Source: an uncultured Luminiphilus sp. (GTDB lineage: Bacteria; Pseudomonadota; Gammaproteobacteria; Pseudomonadales; Halieaceae). Taken from it: DNA of 64,000 bases. Location of the stretch: positions 1 through 64,000 of the forward strand of contig CALKNZ010000002.1 of the NCBI GenBank assembly GCA_938091995.1. The letters are read 5' to 3'. Position numbers and translations under genes: made by a program. Below, piece after piece: positions 37,392-47,237 of this stretch. Under the pieces are notes generated by a model. That model saw only the letters and a list, made by a program, of their open reading frames with translations, was not told where the DNA came from and did not search any database. Within the stretch, counting starts at the first letter, position 1. Every line of letters begins with the position of its first letter.

Positions 37392-37676
37392 ATGAACGGT
37401 GCCGAATATCTTCTGTTTATCCTCATGCTCTCGGTTTTTCTGGGTTTTGAGTTGATCAATAAAGTCCCTGCAACATTGCACACGCCCCTCATGTCTGGCG
37501 CCAATGCCGTGTCGGGTATCACTGCCGTAGGTGCTGTGGCGTTGGCCGGCACTGGTGAAGGCGATCTCGCTCAGTGGCTAGGTGCTGGCGCCGTCGCTCT
37601 AGCGAGTATTAACGTCGTGGGCGGTTATTTGGTGACCGATCGCATGCTGGGCTTCTTCAAGAAGCGGGAGGATTGA
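37392..37676 (+). CDS. pntAB: NAD(P) transhydrogenase subunit alpha, part 2 (PntAB)
   Basis: Small membrane subunit, 94 residues, contributing membrane helices to domain II of the proton channel. Three hydrophobic segments are seen (about 5-22, 37-55, 62-82), with the conserved HTPLMSGANAVSGI motif and a basic end FFKKRED. ATG at 37392 lies 2 bp after the pntAA stop, with AAGGAGCG upstream. In E. coli this part is fused to PntA; here it is separate, as in many proteobacteria such as Rhodospirillum. Confidence 0.96.
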   Translation: MNGAEYLLFILMLSVFLGFELINKVPATLHTPLMSGANAVSGITAVGAVALAGTGEGDLAQWLGAGAVALASINVVGGYLVTDRMLGFFKKRED

Positions 37677-37678
37677 TC

Positions 37679-39040
37679 ATGGATACTTCGCTTGTGACGG
37701 GATTAGGTTATGTTGTTGCGTCGGGCCTGTTTATTTTTGGTCTGAAAATGCTGGGTTCTCCAGCTACGGCTCGCAGAGGCAATATGGTGTCCGCCGCGGG
37801 TATGCTGGTAGCGATTGTCGTGGCGTTACTCGACCAAGGCATCGTTGACTACACCTACATAGCGGGTGGCATGGTCGTTGGCGGGCTCATTGGCGCAGTA
37901 GTCGCGCGCTCAGTCGCCATGACTTCAATGCCAGAAATGGTCGCTTTATTCAACGGATTGGGAGGTTCTGCATCGCTACTCGTGGGCTGGGCAGCGCTAT
38001 CACCCGATTCAGCACCTTTCACTCTGATCACCATCGTCCTATCGATCTTGATTGGCGGTGTCACCTTGACGGGTTCATTGATTGCCTATGGCAAGTTAAG
38101 TGAAAAGTTGGGTAGCGGTCAGATTGTATTTAGCGGTCAGCAAATTGTTAACTCTCTCGTGGTGCTCGGTATTATTGCTGGGGCAACCTTATTCGTGATG
38201 GAGCCGACCAATACCACTTACCTATATGCGGTGATTGGTCTGGCACTGGTCTTTGGCATTATGGTGGTCATTCCTATTGGCGGTGCCGATATGCCAGTAG
38301 TGATCTCCCTCCTTAATTCATACTCGGGCTTAGCGGCATGCGCGGCCGGTTTCGCCATTGATAACAATGTACTGATCGTGGCTGGATCGTTGGTGGGCGC
38401 CTCGGGCATTATCTTGACTCAGATTATGTGTAAGGCGATGAATCGCTCGCTTTCCAATGTCCTGTTCTCGGGTTTCGCGAGTGTTTCCAATGAAGTTACT
38501 GAGATTGAAGGCGAAATTAAGCCGATCAGTGCTGACGATGCCTACTACATACTCGAAGCGGCGAGCAGCGTGGCGATTGTTCCCGGTTACGGCATGGCGG
38601 TTGCGCAGGCGCAGCATGTGGTCAAAGAGCTTTCAAACCTCCTCGAGGCCAACGGCGCTGAGGTGGTATTTGGTATTCACCCTGTCGCCGGACGCATGCC
38701 TGGTCACATGAACGTTTTGCTGGCCGAGGCTGACGTGCCCTACGATCAGCTGTTAGAAATGGACGAAATAAATCCGCGCATGGAAACGGTAGATGTCGCT
38801 ATTGTCATTGGTGCCAATGACGTGGTGAACCCGGCTGCAAGGGAGGTAGAGTCTTCGCCTATCTATGGCATGCCTGTTATCAATGTGGCTGATGCGCGAA
38901 CGGTTTTTGTGCTCAAGCGATCAATGGCTTCTGGTTTTGCTGGCATTGAGAACCCGCTCTTTTACAAGGAAAATACCCGTATGCTCTTTGGCGACGCTAA
39001 AGAGAGTTTGGGTAAGCTGGTGTCAGAACTCAGCAGTTAA
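37679..39040 (+). CDS. pntB: NAD(P) transhydrogenase subunit beta (PntB)
   Basis: Membrane domain II and NADP(H)-binding domain III. The 453-residue protein has about eight to nine membrane helices in the first 270 residues, then the Rossmann-like domain with VPGYGMAVAQAQHVV, HPVAGRMPGHMNVLLAEA, GANDVVNPAA and GFAGIENPLF. The ATG at 37679 has GGAGG 7 bp upstream, so it is preferred over the TTG at 37673. It closes the pnt operon and is followed by a strong terminator. Confidence 0.97.
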   Translation: MDTSLVTGLGYVVASGLFIFGLKMLGSPATARRGNMVSAAGMLVAIVVALLDQGIVDYTYIAGGMVVGGLIGAVVARSVAMTSMPEMVALFNGLGGSASLLVGWAALSPDSAPFTLITIVLSILIGGVTLTGSLIAYGKLSEKLGSGQIVFSGQQIVNSLVVLGIIAGATLFVMEPTNTTYLYAVIGLALVFGIMVVIPIGGADMPVVISLLNSYSGLAACAAGFAIDNNVLIVAGSLVGASGIILTQIMCKAMNRSLSNVLFSGFASVSNEVTEIEGEIKPISADDAYYILEAASSVAIVPGYGMAVAQAQHVVKELSNLLEANGAEVVFGIHPVAGRMPGHMNVLLAEADVPYDQLLEMDEINPRMETVDVAIVIGANDVVNPAAREVESSPIYGMPVINVADARTVFVLKRSMASGFAGIENPLFYKENTRMLFGDAKESLGKLVSELSS

Positions 39041-39058
39041 AAGTTTATTCTGAGTTGA

Positions 39059-39085
39059 AGCCCGCATAACCGCGGGCTTTTTTTT
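39059..39085 (+). terminator. Rho-independent terminator of the pnt operon
   Basis: 7-bp stem AGCCCGC/GCGGGCT with loop ATAACC, followed by an unbroken run of eight T, starting 18 bp after the pntB stop. Confidence 0.92.
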
Positions 39086-39095
39086 ACCCTACTTT

Positions 39096-39151
39096 TACCG
39101 ACTTACCGACTTACCGACTTACCGACTTACCGACTTACCGACTTACCGACT
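39096..39151. repeat. Seven perfect tandem copies of an 8-bp unit
   Basis: TACCGACT is repeated seven times without change over 56 bp, between the pnt terminator and the 3' end of the convergent ABC exporter gene. Such perfect short repeats tend to vary in copy number by slippage. It is outside any coding region. Confidence 0.95.
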
Positions 39152-39235
39152 TCGGAATACAGCGCTGTCAGAAAAGCTTCGCCCTCGGTAGGTAATGTAT
39201 TGAACAGATCTTTTGAAATGACTGAGCAATGGGTG

Positions 39236-41026
39236 CTAACGATCTTCTTCTTTTTCAAATTGTAGGCTGGCCAGTCGCGCATACAGCGGTGATGTTGACA
39301 GGAGCTCAGCGTGGGTGCCCGTCGCTATTACTTGCCCCTGATCTACAACGGCGATTTTGTCCGCGTTGATGATTGTGGAGAGGCGGTGGGCAATGATAAT
39401 CGTGGTGCGGTCATGCATAATTTCTGCAAGGGCTTGCTGCACATAAAATTCACTTTCTGTGTCTAGCGCGCTAGTCGCTTCATCGAGTAACAAAATTTCG
39501 GGGTTCTTTAAAACAGCTCTTGCAATAGCGATGCGCTGACGTTGACCACCCGACAGGCGTACACCTTGAGCGCCGAGCGGACTGTCATAGCCCTTGGGTA
39601 ATTGCGAGATAAATTCATGGGCATAGGCCGCCTGCGCGGCGGAGTGAATTTCTGCATCGGTTGCATCGGGCTTCCCGTAGGCAATGTTATATCGGACGCT
39701 ACCGCTGAACAGCACGGGGCTTTGCGGGACTAGGGCAGCGCGCTCGCGCCAGGCCGCTAGCGGAATTTGGCGCAGGTCGAAGGGGCCGTAGCTGACTGAG
39801 CCGTGTTGAGGGTCATAAAAGCGCTGCAACAGTTCAAAGAGCGTTGACTTCCCTGCGCCTGATTGCCCTACGAGGGCGAGAGATTTTCCCGGGGGTATCG
39901 CCAATTCAAAATTTCTCAGTGCAGGTTGATCCGGTCGGCTAGGGTAGGAGAACGAGACCTGCTTAAAGGTAATGGGTAAACGGCTATCTGGATTTTCGGT
40001 ACCACCATCAATGATGACGCTGGTTTCATTCAATAATTCCATGAGTCGCTCGGCCGCACCAGCTGCCCGTTGTAGATCACCCCAAACTTCGGACAGTGTG
40101 GCGAAAGCAGCCCCCAACATCACCGCATAGAAAACGAAGGCCCCCATTTCGCCACCGGACATGCGTCCCGAAATGACGTCTTGCCCGCCGCTCCACATCA
40201 TGCCGGCCATGGCGGCAACCAGCAGTAAAATGGCAAAACCGGTCAGAAGGGCGCGTTGACGGATCCGCGAGCGTGCAACATCGAATGCCGTAGTCACATC
40301 TCGATCGAAGGCTGTCTGCTCCATAGCTTCGCGATTGTAGCTTTGCACGATTTTTATCGATTGAAGGATTTCCCCTGCGTGGCTACCGACCTCAGCAATC
40401 GTCTGCTGGCTTTTGTTGGACAGGTTGCGCACTCGGCGGCCAAAAAACAAAATTGGCAACAGCGTCAAAGGCACACCCACGAGAATGATGAGGCTTAGCT
40501 TTAAATTGGTGATGAGCATGAGTACTAATGCACCCACAAGTGACAAGGTGTTGCGTGCGGCCAGGCTAACCGAGGAGCCAATTAGGGTTTGTAAAAGAGT
40601 GGTGTCGGTGGTTAGTCGGGACATAATTTCCCCCGACTGGTTGGACTCAAAGTAGCTGGGCTGAAGGCTCACGAGGTTGGAGAAAACCGCACTGCGGAGG
40701 TCGGCACTGACGCGTTCTCCCAGCCAGGAAACAAGATAAAAACGTACCATGGCACCCACTGCCATTAAGGCCCCCACCGCCACGATAAAAATGACGGCTT
40801 TGCGTAAACCCCTGGTATCGCCCCCTGCAAAACCTTCGTCGATCAATAGCTGCAGGCCGTACCCCAAAGAAAGTTGCAGCATTGAGGTCAAAATTAGGGC
40901 CAGACTTGCAGCAACCAACCGCAGCTTGTGTCGCCAAAGTAGTCTCAATAGGCCACGGAGTGGGGTAAATCCGGCCGAGCCAGGCCCCTCAGGTGCCTCC
41001 TGAGGTTTTTTCGGATCCTGGCTCAC
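39236..41026 (-). CDS. ABC exporter, fused membrane and ATPase domains (MsbA-like)
   Basis: Homodimeric-type exporter for a lipid, peptide or drug; substrate unknown. The 596 residues comprise six membrane helices (about 35-315) and an ATPase domain with Walker A GQSGAGKST (387-395), a Q loop near ALVPQSPVLF, signature LSGGQRQRIAIARA, Walker B EILLLDEATSALD and the H loop IIAHRLST. It is not clearly MsbA itself; the neighbours (MscS-like gene upstream, no lpxK) argue against that. ATG at 41026 overlaps the upstream gene stop by 4 bp. Confidence 0.9.
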   Translation of the reverse strand: MSQDPKKPQEAPEGPGSAGFTPLRGLLRLLWRHKLRLVAASLALILTSMLQLSLGYGLQLLIDEGFAGGDTRGLRKAVIFIVAVGALMAVGAMVRFYLVSWLGERVSADLRSAVFSNLVSLQPSYFESNQSGEIMSRLTTDTTLLQTLIGSSVSLAARNTLSLVGALVLMLITNLKLSLIILVGVPLTLLPILFFGRRVRNLSNKSQQTIAEVGSHAGEILQSIKIVQSYNREAMEQTAFDRDVTTAFDVARSRIRQRALLTGFAILLLVAAMAGMMWSGGQDVISGRMSGGEMGAFVFYAVMLGAAFATLSEVWGDLQRAAGAAERLMELLNETSVIIDGGTENPDSRLPITFKQVSFSYPSRPDQPALRNFELAIPPGKSLALVGQSGAGKSTLFELLQRFYDPQHGSVSYGPFDLRQIPLAAWRERAALVPQSPVLFSGSVRYNIAYGKPDATDAEIHSAAQAAYAHEFISQLPKGYDSPLGAQGVRLSGGQRQRIAIARAVLKNPEILLLDEATSALDTESEFYVQQALAEIMHDRTTIIIAHRLSTIINADKIAVVDQGQVIATGTHAELLSTSPLYARLASLQFEKEEDR

Positions 41027-42807
41027 CGGTCTGGCGAGCCGGCAGGGGGATAGATAAGGCTAGCCTCGATTTCAGACTTTCGCTCTTCTGACACGTCAGG
41101 GAAGGGCAGCTGTTCATTGGCCCTCCAGCCCTCTAGTTTGGCTGTAACTTCTGCCATTGTTGCTTCACTGGCTTTGTGGAAGTCTCGGACCTGCAGCACT
41201 TGGCCCGGTCCAGAAAAGATAGCGCCATTCTCATGCACAATCTCAATGATCCGAAGGTTCAGATCTTCGGCAATGGCGAGATATGTTTGGTAGTCTGTAG
41301 TCATGACGCCCGCGTCAACCCTAAATACCGCGGTGGCGGCGTCAATATCCGTAAGCCTTACCGAGATTGTGTCGGGTTGTATTTTGGGGTGTGCCAACAG
41401 CATCTCCCGGAGTTCGCCAAGAATGACGCGCAGTTGCTCCGAGGTCGGCATTTGCACTTGTAGATGCTTCAAAAATCGGATGCGGTCCCGGAAGGAAATA
41501 TTTTCTACCTGATCCGCGGCAAATTTGGCGTTGGGAATAAACACGCGGGTCCGATCAAGCGTCCTTACCGTCACCGACCGTAGTCCAATTTCTTCAACGG
41601 TGCCCGTGAGATCACCAAAACGGCAGAGGTCTCCAGGCCTTATAGGTCGGGCAGCATAGATGGTGACGGCGCCAATGATGTTTTCCATGGTGCGCTGGGC
41701 CGCCAATGCGATCGCTAGAGAGCCAACACCTAGGCCGGCAATGAGTGTGGAAATGTTAAATCCGGCATTTTTCGCCCAAGCCAGCATCGCCACAAGAACG
41801 ATAATAATTTTTACCATTAAGATGAGGGGCCGTAGCAGTGCGGTTAAGTGCAGATCCCCGGAGTTTTCGAGCTGTCTGAATTTATAATCTCGCCACAAAC
41901 TGAGAAGCGCCAAAATAAAAACTGTCGCGGCTAGATATTCTAGGGGTGAGCTTTTCAAATACACGCGCGCCGTTACGGACAGGCCCAACTGTTCCATAGC
42001 CATGCGCAGCAGTGCGACATAAGCGATGATACGCATGGGTATCGCCCAAAAATGCTGAATAGCAAGGGGGATTTTGTTGGGGATGCGCAGACACATCCAA
42101 GCCAGAAAGCGTGTGATTAGGCCCGAGATAACCCAAAATAATCCCAGAGCAATGAGCATTGAAAACGCCTGCCAGTTGGTCATACCCAAGACCGTAAATG
42201 GGGGTAACGTTCGAGATAGCCAGATTGCCCATTCGGAGTAGCCATGCTCGTCCCACATGTCCGGAATGAGCACGACGGTGGCATTGGATATGCGCCAGAC
42301 ATAATCACCCTGGTTATCGGGGATACGCTGGAGGAAAACGGGAACAACGGTTTCGCTCAGTTGGACCTCACCTACCTGATCCCGATAACTGGGAAGGCCA
42401 TCATCCAAATGTCCTTCGGTGCTGTCGCTTAATACGCTGATGTCCAAAGCGTTTTGCTTTGTCCAGACGAAGGCTAATGCTTGCGCCAGACTCTTGGGCT
42501 CGAATGCGGCCATATTCTCGGGTAGATAGCGTAGATCAAGGTATTGGGCTGCAATGTCAAAGTCGCCAGAACGTAAATATTTTCGAAAACCCAGTATCGC
42601 ATCTAAGGGTGTTCGAGCTGCGGCCGGGTAGAGTTTTCGTTCGTTACTTTCGCTGCTGAGTTGCTCTAGCTGCTGTTCAGATTGGTAGACAGCAAGTGCT
42701 GAGGTCTTTTCAAGAACGCTTTGATTTTCGGGGTTTTGAGCGAGGGCGCTGACAACCCCTGTTAGCAGCACCGCGAAAGTCAGTGATTGGTAGAAAGTTT
42801 TTATCAT
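41023..42807 (-). CDS. MscS-family mechanosensitive channel protein
   Basis: Probable small-conductance mechanosensitive or related ion channel. The 594 residues start with a signal peptide (to about 23), a periplasmic domain (24-200), then about five membrane helices (205-395). The pore helix and beta domain follow: GLGVGSLAIALAAQ, AARPIRPGDLCRFGDLTGTV, IPNAKFAADQVEN. ATG at 42807; its stop overlaps the ABC exporter start by 4 bp, suggesting joint expression. The 82-bp gap to tatC shows no feature I can support. Confidence 0.88.
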   Translation of the reverse strand: MIKTFYQSLTFAVLLTGVVSALAQNPENQSVLEKTSALAVYQSEQQLEQLSSESNERKLYPAAARTPLDAILGFRKYLRSGDFDIAAQYLDLRYLPENMAAFEPKSLAQALAFVWTKQNALDISVLSDSTEGHLDDGLPSYRDQVGEVQLSETVVPVFLQRIPDNQGDYVWRISNATVVLIPDMWDEHGYSEWAIWLSRTLPPFTVLGMTNWQAFSMLIALGLFWVISGLITRFLAWMCLRIPNKIPLAIQHFWAIPMRIIAYVALLRMAMEQLGLSVTARVYLKSSPLEYLAATVFILALLSLWRDYKFRQLENSGDLHLTALLRPLILMVKIIIVLVAMLAWAKNAGFNISTLIAGLGVGSLAIALAAQRTMENIIGAVTIYAARPIRPGDLCRFGDLTGTVEEIGLRSVTVRTLDRTRVFIPNAKFAADQVENISFRDRIRFLKHLQVQMPTSEQLRVILGELREMLLAHPKIQPDTISVRLTDIDAATAVFRVDAGVMTTDYQTYLAIAEDLNLRIIEIVHENGAIFSGPGQVLQVRDFHKASEATMAEVTAKLEGWRANEQLPFPDVSEERKSEIEASLIYPPAGSPDR

Positions 42808-42889
42808 AGCTACCCCTCTGATTGATAATGGTCAGTAGATGCCTGCATACAGACCCGCTGACTTACCCTAAATGCTCGAGCGCTTATAG

Positions 42890-43663
42890 TCACGGCGTCT
42901 CCGATTGCGATGATCGTCGCTTTAGAAGGCGGCCGAATACAATACCCATTTCAAAAAGTAGCCACATTGGCAGCGCCAAAAGTGACTGTGAAATAACATC
43001 GGGTGGCGTTAGGAGCATGCCTGCAACAAAACACCCAACGATGATCCAAGGGCGTTTTTTGGCCAGTTTCTCAGGAGTGGTTGCGCCCGTAAGAATCAAA
43101 ATAATAGCGGCGATCGGAATTTCGAAAGCAATACCAAAGGCGAAAAACAGTTTCAGCACAAAATCCAGATACCGATTGATATCGGTCATTACTGTTATGT
43201 CACTCGGGCCCACACTCGTGAAAAAAGCGAATATGAGTGGAAATACCACAAAATAGGCAAAGGCTGCCCCAGCGTAAAATAGCAACACACTTGATGCGAG
43301 TAGCGGAAAAGCCAGCCGCTTTTCTTTGCGGTACATACCCGGAGCCACAAAGGCCCAAACTTGAAATAAAATGTAGGGAATAGCGACGAAGACCGCGACC
43401 ACTAAAGTGAGCTTAAACGGTGTAAGGAACGGAGAGGCGACCTCCGTTGCAATCATACTGGACCCTTGTGGAAGTAATTTCCTCAGGGGTTCAGAGACAA
43501 AGGTATAGATCTCATTGGCAAAGGGAAAAAGGCCAATAAACGCAACAAGAATCGCAAGCACTGCTCGCAACAGGCGATCTCGTAGCTCCACCAAATGCGC
43601 CACTAGCGGCTGCATCGTGTCGTTCTGTGGCTCTGTCTCTGTGGCGTTGGGTACCTTACTCAA
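42890..43663 (-). CDS. tatC: Sec-independent translocase subunit TatC
   Basis: Core receptor of the twin-arginine export system; binds signal peptides together with TatB. The 257-residue protein has six membrane helices and the conserved N-terminal segment HLVELRDRLLRAV, the FASPF-like EVASPFLTPFK, and the central YFVVFPLIFAFF. ATG at 43663 overlaps the tatB stop by 4 bp. Last gene of tatABC. Confidence 0.97.
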   Translation of the reverse strand: MSKVPNATETEPQNDTMQPLVAHLVELRDRLLRAVLAILVAFIGLFPFANEIYTFVSEPLRKLLPQGSSMIATEVASPFLTPFKLTLVVAVFVAIPYILFQVWAFVAPGMYRKEKRLAFPLLASSVLLFYAGAAFAYFVVFPLIFAFFTSVGPSDITVMTDINRYLDFVLKLFFAFGIAFEIPIAAIILILTGATTPEKLAKKRPWIIVGCFVAGMLLTPPDVISQSLLALPMWLLFEMGIVFGRLLKRRSSQSETP

Positions 43664-44013
43664 GGATGCTCTGCCTTGGATTCCAACGGTTTACTCGCCG
43701 TAACCTCAGTATCCGTTGTGGGGTGGATCTCAGCCTGCACCTCATGCTCTAAGGCAGCAATCTTTTCGGTCACTGGCGCCGCCACATCACGCATTTCGTT
43801 TTCGAGCTCTGAAGCACTGTCTTTGATTTGCTTCAAAATTTCATCGTTATGGAGCTCTCGCTGCACTTCTAGGCGTACGTCATCAACGCTGCGGCGAAAT
43901 TTCTTCACCCAATGGAGTGTTGTACGCACGGCGTCAAGAAATTGCTCGGGGCCAAAAACCAATAGCCCAACGATGCTGATTAACAGCAGCTCGAAAAATC
44001 CAATATCAAACAC
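43660..44013 (-). CDS. tatB: Tat translocase subunit TatB
   Basis: Single-span membrane partner of TatC. The 117-residue protein begins MFDIGFFELLLISIVGLLVFGPEQF (quoted in part as FDIGFFELLLI), with the membrane helix, the Gly-Pro hinge LLVFGPEQ, an amphipathic helix and an acidic Ala/Glu-rich tail. The opening FDIGF and longer tail mark it as TatB rather than TatA. It is 30 bp downstream of tatA and overlaps tatC by 4 bp. Confidence 0.95.
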   Translation of the reverse strand: MFDIGFFELLLISIVGLLVFGPEQFLDAVRTTLHWVKKFRRSVDDVRLEVQRELHNDEILKQIKDSASELENEMRDVAAPVTEKIAALEHEVQAEIHPTTDTEVTASKPLESKAEHP

Positions 44014-44043
44014 TGAGATGGCTACCTAAATGCAAGGGTCGAC

Positions 44044-44259
44044 TTAGGACGGGGTTGAATCCTTGGTGTCTACCTCAGATTCTCGCCGCTCGCTAGCCGT
44101 CGAATCACTGCCACCTTCGTCCTTGACGCTACTTTTGAAGCCCTTAATGGCACTTCCCAGGTCGCTACCAATGTTTTTCAGGCGCGAAGTGCCGAATAAC
44201 ATGACGACAATCGCTAGTACTATCAGCAACTGCCAAATACTAATTCCACCAAGTCCCAT
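44044..44259 (-). CDS. tatA: Tat translocase subunit TatA
   Basis: Pore-forming component of the Tat system. The 71-residue protein has the family N-terminus [20 protein letters not shown] (membrane helix), the hinge [21 protein letters not shown] and a charged tail. First gene of tatABC, 46 bp after hisE on the same strand, the usual order in Pseudomonas relatives. Confidence 0.96.
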   Translation of the reverse strand: MGLGGISIWQLLIVLAIVVMLFGTSRLKNIGSDLGSAIKGFKSSVKDEGGSDSTASERRESEVDTKDSTPS

Positions 44260-44305
44260 AAATGTACCTTCCCATTTTTACCTAGCCGCGCAACGTAAAC
44301 GCGGA

Positions 44306-44641
44306 TTATTTTTCAGCTCTCGCAGCCTTTTCCTCGATACCCGAGATGCCAATACGATTGCCCAGTGTATCGAGAACTTCGTCATAGCGAAGGTCTAGGT
44401 GTGCCAGCATGACTAAAGAATGAAACCAGAGATCTGCCGTCTCTGAGATAACCGCCAAACGCGCGGCGTCTGTGCCGTCATAATCCTTAGCCGCAAGTAC
44501 AGTTTCGGTTGCTTCCTCACCCACTTTTTCAAGAATTTTATTCAACCCTTGTGCGTACAGGCTAGCCACATACGAATTTTCGGCACCGTCAGACTTACGG
44601 GCTTCAAGGGTTTCCTGTAAAGCTTCGAGTACGTCGCTCAT
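44306..44641 (-). CDS. hisE: Phosphoribosyl-ATP pyrophosphatase
   Basis: Second step of histidine synthesis. The 111-residue all-alpha MazG-like protein has [31 protein letters not shown] (quoted in part as [19 protein letters not shown]), with the metal-binding EExxE pattern and the later [18 protein letters not shown] at 44641 overlaps the hisI stop by 4 bp. HisI and HisE are separate proteins here, unlike the fused E. coli enzyme. Confidence 0.96.
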   Translation of the reverse strand: MSDVLEALQETLEARKSDGAENSYVASLYAQGLNKILEKVGEEATETVLAAKDYDGTDAARLAVISETADLWFHSLVMLAHLDLRYDEVLDTLGNRIGISGIEEKAARAEK

Positions 44642-45000
44642 GGGGAATTATCCTGTGCCACCCAACTACCCTCCGTGTGTTCGTAAAAAAAGCAGCTGTA
44701 ACGTCCGGTATGACAGGCTGCACCGGTTTGTTCAACTCTGAGTAGTAGGGTATCACCATCACAATCGAGCTTAATATCAACTAAGCGTTGAATATGACCA
44801 GAGGTTTCGCCCTTTCGCCACAGTGCACTTCGCGATCGAGACCAGTAAACGGCTCGGCCCTCAGCCAATGTTAGTTTTAGGGCCTTCTCGTTCATCCAAG
44901 CCAGCATGAGCACTTCGCCACTGGTAGCGTCTTGGGCTACGGCGGGGATCAAACCCTGAGCGTTCCAGCGGGGGCTTATTGTGTCAACGTCTAATGTCAT
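44638..45000 (-). CDS. hisI: Phosphoribosyl-AMP cyclohydrolase
   Basis: Third step of histidine synthesis, zinc dependent. The 120-residue protein shows [38 protein letters not shown], the metal segment [13 protein letters not shown] and the Cys pair in [13 protein letters not shown]. It lies 22 bp after ubiB and overlaps hisE by 4 bp. It is about 36 kb from hisBHAF. Confidence 0.96.
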   Translation of the reverse strand: MTLDVDTISPRWNAQGLIPAVAQDATSGEVLMLAWMNEKALKLTLAEGRAVYWSRSRSALWRKGETSGHIQRLVDIKLDCDGDTLLLRVEQTGAACHTGRYSCFFYEHTEGSWVAQDNSP

Positions 45001-45022
45001 GGGTGCAGTATGCCAGACTTAA

Positions 45023-46594
45023 TTATGGATGCTTATTTGAAAAGCAGGCGAGGGCTAACAAGACTGCCCCCGCTATGAATATTATCGGCTCCTCGGGGGT
45101 TCCATTTGCGAGGGTGACTAGCCCCAGACCCAAGGCGATCAATACGGGTGTTCTGTAATTGAAGGCGGTAGTTTTAGGTTGATCAGACTGATCTTGCTGC
45201 AAATTTTTGATGATGAGGTCAGGTAATCGGGGGAGGGCCTCCAGCCAAAAAGGCGCCTCTTGTTGCAGGCGCCGCAGCACAGTCTGAGGTGCGTAGCGAT
45301 CGGCTAGCCAGCGCTCCAGAAAGGGTTTGGCGGTGTCCCATAAATTGAGGTCGGGATATAACTGGCGACCCAGTCCTTCAATATTCAGAAGGGTTTTTTG
45401 CAGCAGTACCAGCTGGGGTTGAATTGGCATTTCAAACTGTCCCGCCGTTCGAAAAAGGCTGATCAGCATGTGCCCGAAAGAGATATCCGCTAGCGGGCGC
45501 TCGAAAATGGGTTCACATAGGGTTCGCATGGCCGACTCAAACTCGGCGATGGAAGTCTCCGCTGGCACCCATCCACACTCCACGTGTAGCTTTGCCACTA
45601 ACCGGTAGTCCTGCTGAAAAATAGCCAGTAAATTTCGGGCGAGGTAATAAAGGTCGTGCTCATCGAGCTGCCCTACAATGGCACAGTCAATGGCCAAGTA
45701 AGAGGGGTTCAGTGGATCTGTCGTATCGACAAAGATGTTCCCAGGATGCATGTCGGCATGGAAAAAGCTGTCGCGGAATACCTGTGTGAAAAATATCTCA
45801 ACGCCGCGTTCGGCAAGGATCTTCATATCGACGCCTTGCTGTTTTAGAGTCGCCACGTCGGTGACGGGCACTCCGTAAATACGTTCACTAACCATAACTT
45901 TTTCAGATACCAGCCCCCAGTGCACCTCTGGTACATAAACGAGTTCGCTGCCTGCAAAGTTGCGGCGTAGTTGGGAGGCGTTGCCGGCCTCACGGCGTAA
46001 ATTAAGCTCGTTGAGTAGAGTGCGCTCATAATCGGCAGCGACCTCAAGGGGTTTAAGTCGACGCCCCTCTTTGAGGAAGCGCGCAATCGCCCAGGCTAGG
46101 GCGGCAATTAGCTTGAGGTCTGCGCGAATAACGCTGTCAATCTCAGGGCGTAAGACTTTGACGACAACCGCCTCGCCCGTCGATAATGTTGCTGCATGCA
46201 CCTGTGCCACCGAGGCGGCGGCGAGTGGCGCTTGCTCAAAGGAAGCAAAGTGTTCATTTATAGACCCCCCTAAGGCGGCTTCAATACACGCAATAGCGTC
46301 TTCTGAGGGGAAGGGTGGGACGTTGTCTTGCAGCTGTGCAAGCTCATCCGCAATGTCGTCGGGTAACAGGTCGCGTCTTGTGGAGAGTAACTGGCCAAAC
46401 TTGATAAAAATTGGTCCTAAGGTTTCCAGAGCCACTCGCAACCTTTGTCCCGGGCTTTCACTTGACGCATTTTTATCTGAACCCAGAGGTTGGAAAATTA
46501 AACGGCCCATTTTAGTTTGCCGCTGAGCTGGCGCGAGCTCATACAGCCGCTGTTTGCGGATGGTGCGCCAGACTGTCAGAACGCGACCGATCAT
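45023..46594 (-). CDS. ubiB: Ubiquinone biosynthesis protein UbiB (ABC1/ADCK family)
   Basis: Atypical kinase-like ATPase needed for ubiquinone synthesis. The 523 residues contain the family KxGQ motif [17 protein letters not shown], the Ala-rich loop [11 protein letters not shown], catalytic-loop region [14 protein letters not shown] and metal Asp in AIDCAIVGQ. Two hydrophobic segments at the C-terminus (about 480-520) anchor it in the membrane. ATG at 46594 overlaps the ubiJ stop by 4 bp. Confidence 0.97.
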   Translation of the reverse strand: MIGRVLTVWRTIRKQRLYELAPAQRQTKMGRLIFQPLGSDKNASSESPGQRLRVALETLGPIFIKFGQLLSTRRDLLPDDIADELAQLQDNVPPFPSEDAIACIEAALGGSINEHFASFEQAPLAAASVAQVHAATLSTGEAVVVKVLRPEIDSVIRADLKLIAALAWAIARFLKEGRRLKPLEVAADYERTLLNELNLRREAGNASQLRRNFAGSELVYVPEVHWGLVSEKVMVSERIYGVPVTDVATLKQQGVDMKILAERGVEIFFTQVFRDSFFHADMHPGNIFVDTTDPLNPSYLAIDCAIVGQLDEHDLYYLARNLLAIFQQDYRLVAKLHVECGWVPAETSIAEFESAMRTLCEPIFERPLADISFGHMLISLFRTAGQFEMPIQPQLVLLQKTLLNIEGLGRQLYPDLNLWDTAKPFLERWLADRYAPQTVLRRLQQEAPFWLEALPRLPDLIIKNLQQDQSDQPKTTAFNYRTPVLIALGLGLVTLANGTPEEPIIFIAGAVLLALACFSNKHP

Positions 46595-47235
46595 CGTGCT
46601 GGGGTCTTCAGCCGCTGGGCGAGCCGCTTCAAGCGAGATTCGAGTCTGTCTACCTTTAAGACTAGGGAATCGATTTCCTGATAAAAATATTCCAGTTCGG
46701 CTGCGGGAGGCGATAATCGCCCTTCTTCGAGAATGAATTCGGACAATTGCCGTCGGAAACTTTTACTACTGGCTTCTCCCCACTGAAAGATCTGCCTCAG
46801 TAGGTTAGCCAACTGGTGTCCGGCGACGTCGCCGAGCACACCTACAAGAGGGGCTTCCCAGTCGGGTTGCATTTTGGCAACTAAGGTTTGCAGAGCAATC
46901 AGTGGTGCGCTGTTGCCAATAATTTCGAGGTCACTATTGATCAACGTTACTGCGGGGTCCTCGGCGGTTGTCAGCGCCAAATAGTCGTTGAGACCGCCTC
47001 TGACACGAACACTGCAAGCTTGCTCGCAGTAGGGTGTTAGATGGAGTCGCCCTTCGGGTTCAACAATGGCAAATACTTCAAGGGCTGGAGCCCAGCACTC
47101 AATAGCCAAGACGGTCCCGCTGAGATCTGCCAGGTCTCTGGCGCTGGCGGGATCCAGCTCTAAGCCACGATTTATCGCACCTTCGGCCGCCATTAAGACG
47201 GCCGTAATGATTGCGGGGTCGTGATGAGTATTCAC
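46591..47235 (-). CDS. ubiJ: Ubiquinone biosynthesis accessory factor UbiJ
   Basis: SCP2-domain lipid-binding protein of the soluble Ubi complex, paired with UbiK in characterised species. The 214 residues have the SCP2-like part (about 15-115, with [20 protein letters not shown]), a region resembling [19 protein letters not shown], and a coiled C-terminus ([20 protein letters not shown]). It lies 2 bp after ubiE and overlaps ubiB by 4 bp, the conserved ubiE-ubiJ-ubiB order. Confidence 0.92.
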   Translation of the reverse strand: MNTHHDPAIITAVLMAAEGAINRGLELDPASARDLADLSGTVLAIECWAPALEVFAIVEPEGRLHLTPYCEQACSVRVRGGLNDYLALTTAEDPAVTLINSDLEIIGNSAPLIALQTLVAKMQPDWEAPLVGVLGDVAGHQLANLLRQIFQWGEASSKSFRRQLSEFILEEGRLSPPAAELEYFYQEIDSLVLKVDRLESRLKRLAQRLKTPAR

Positions 47236-47237
47236 GG

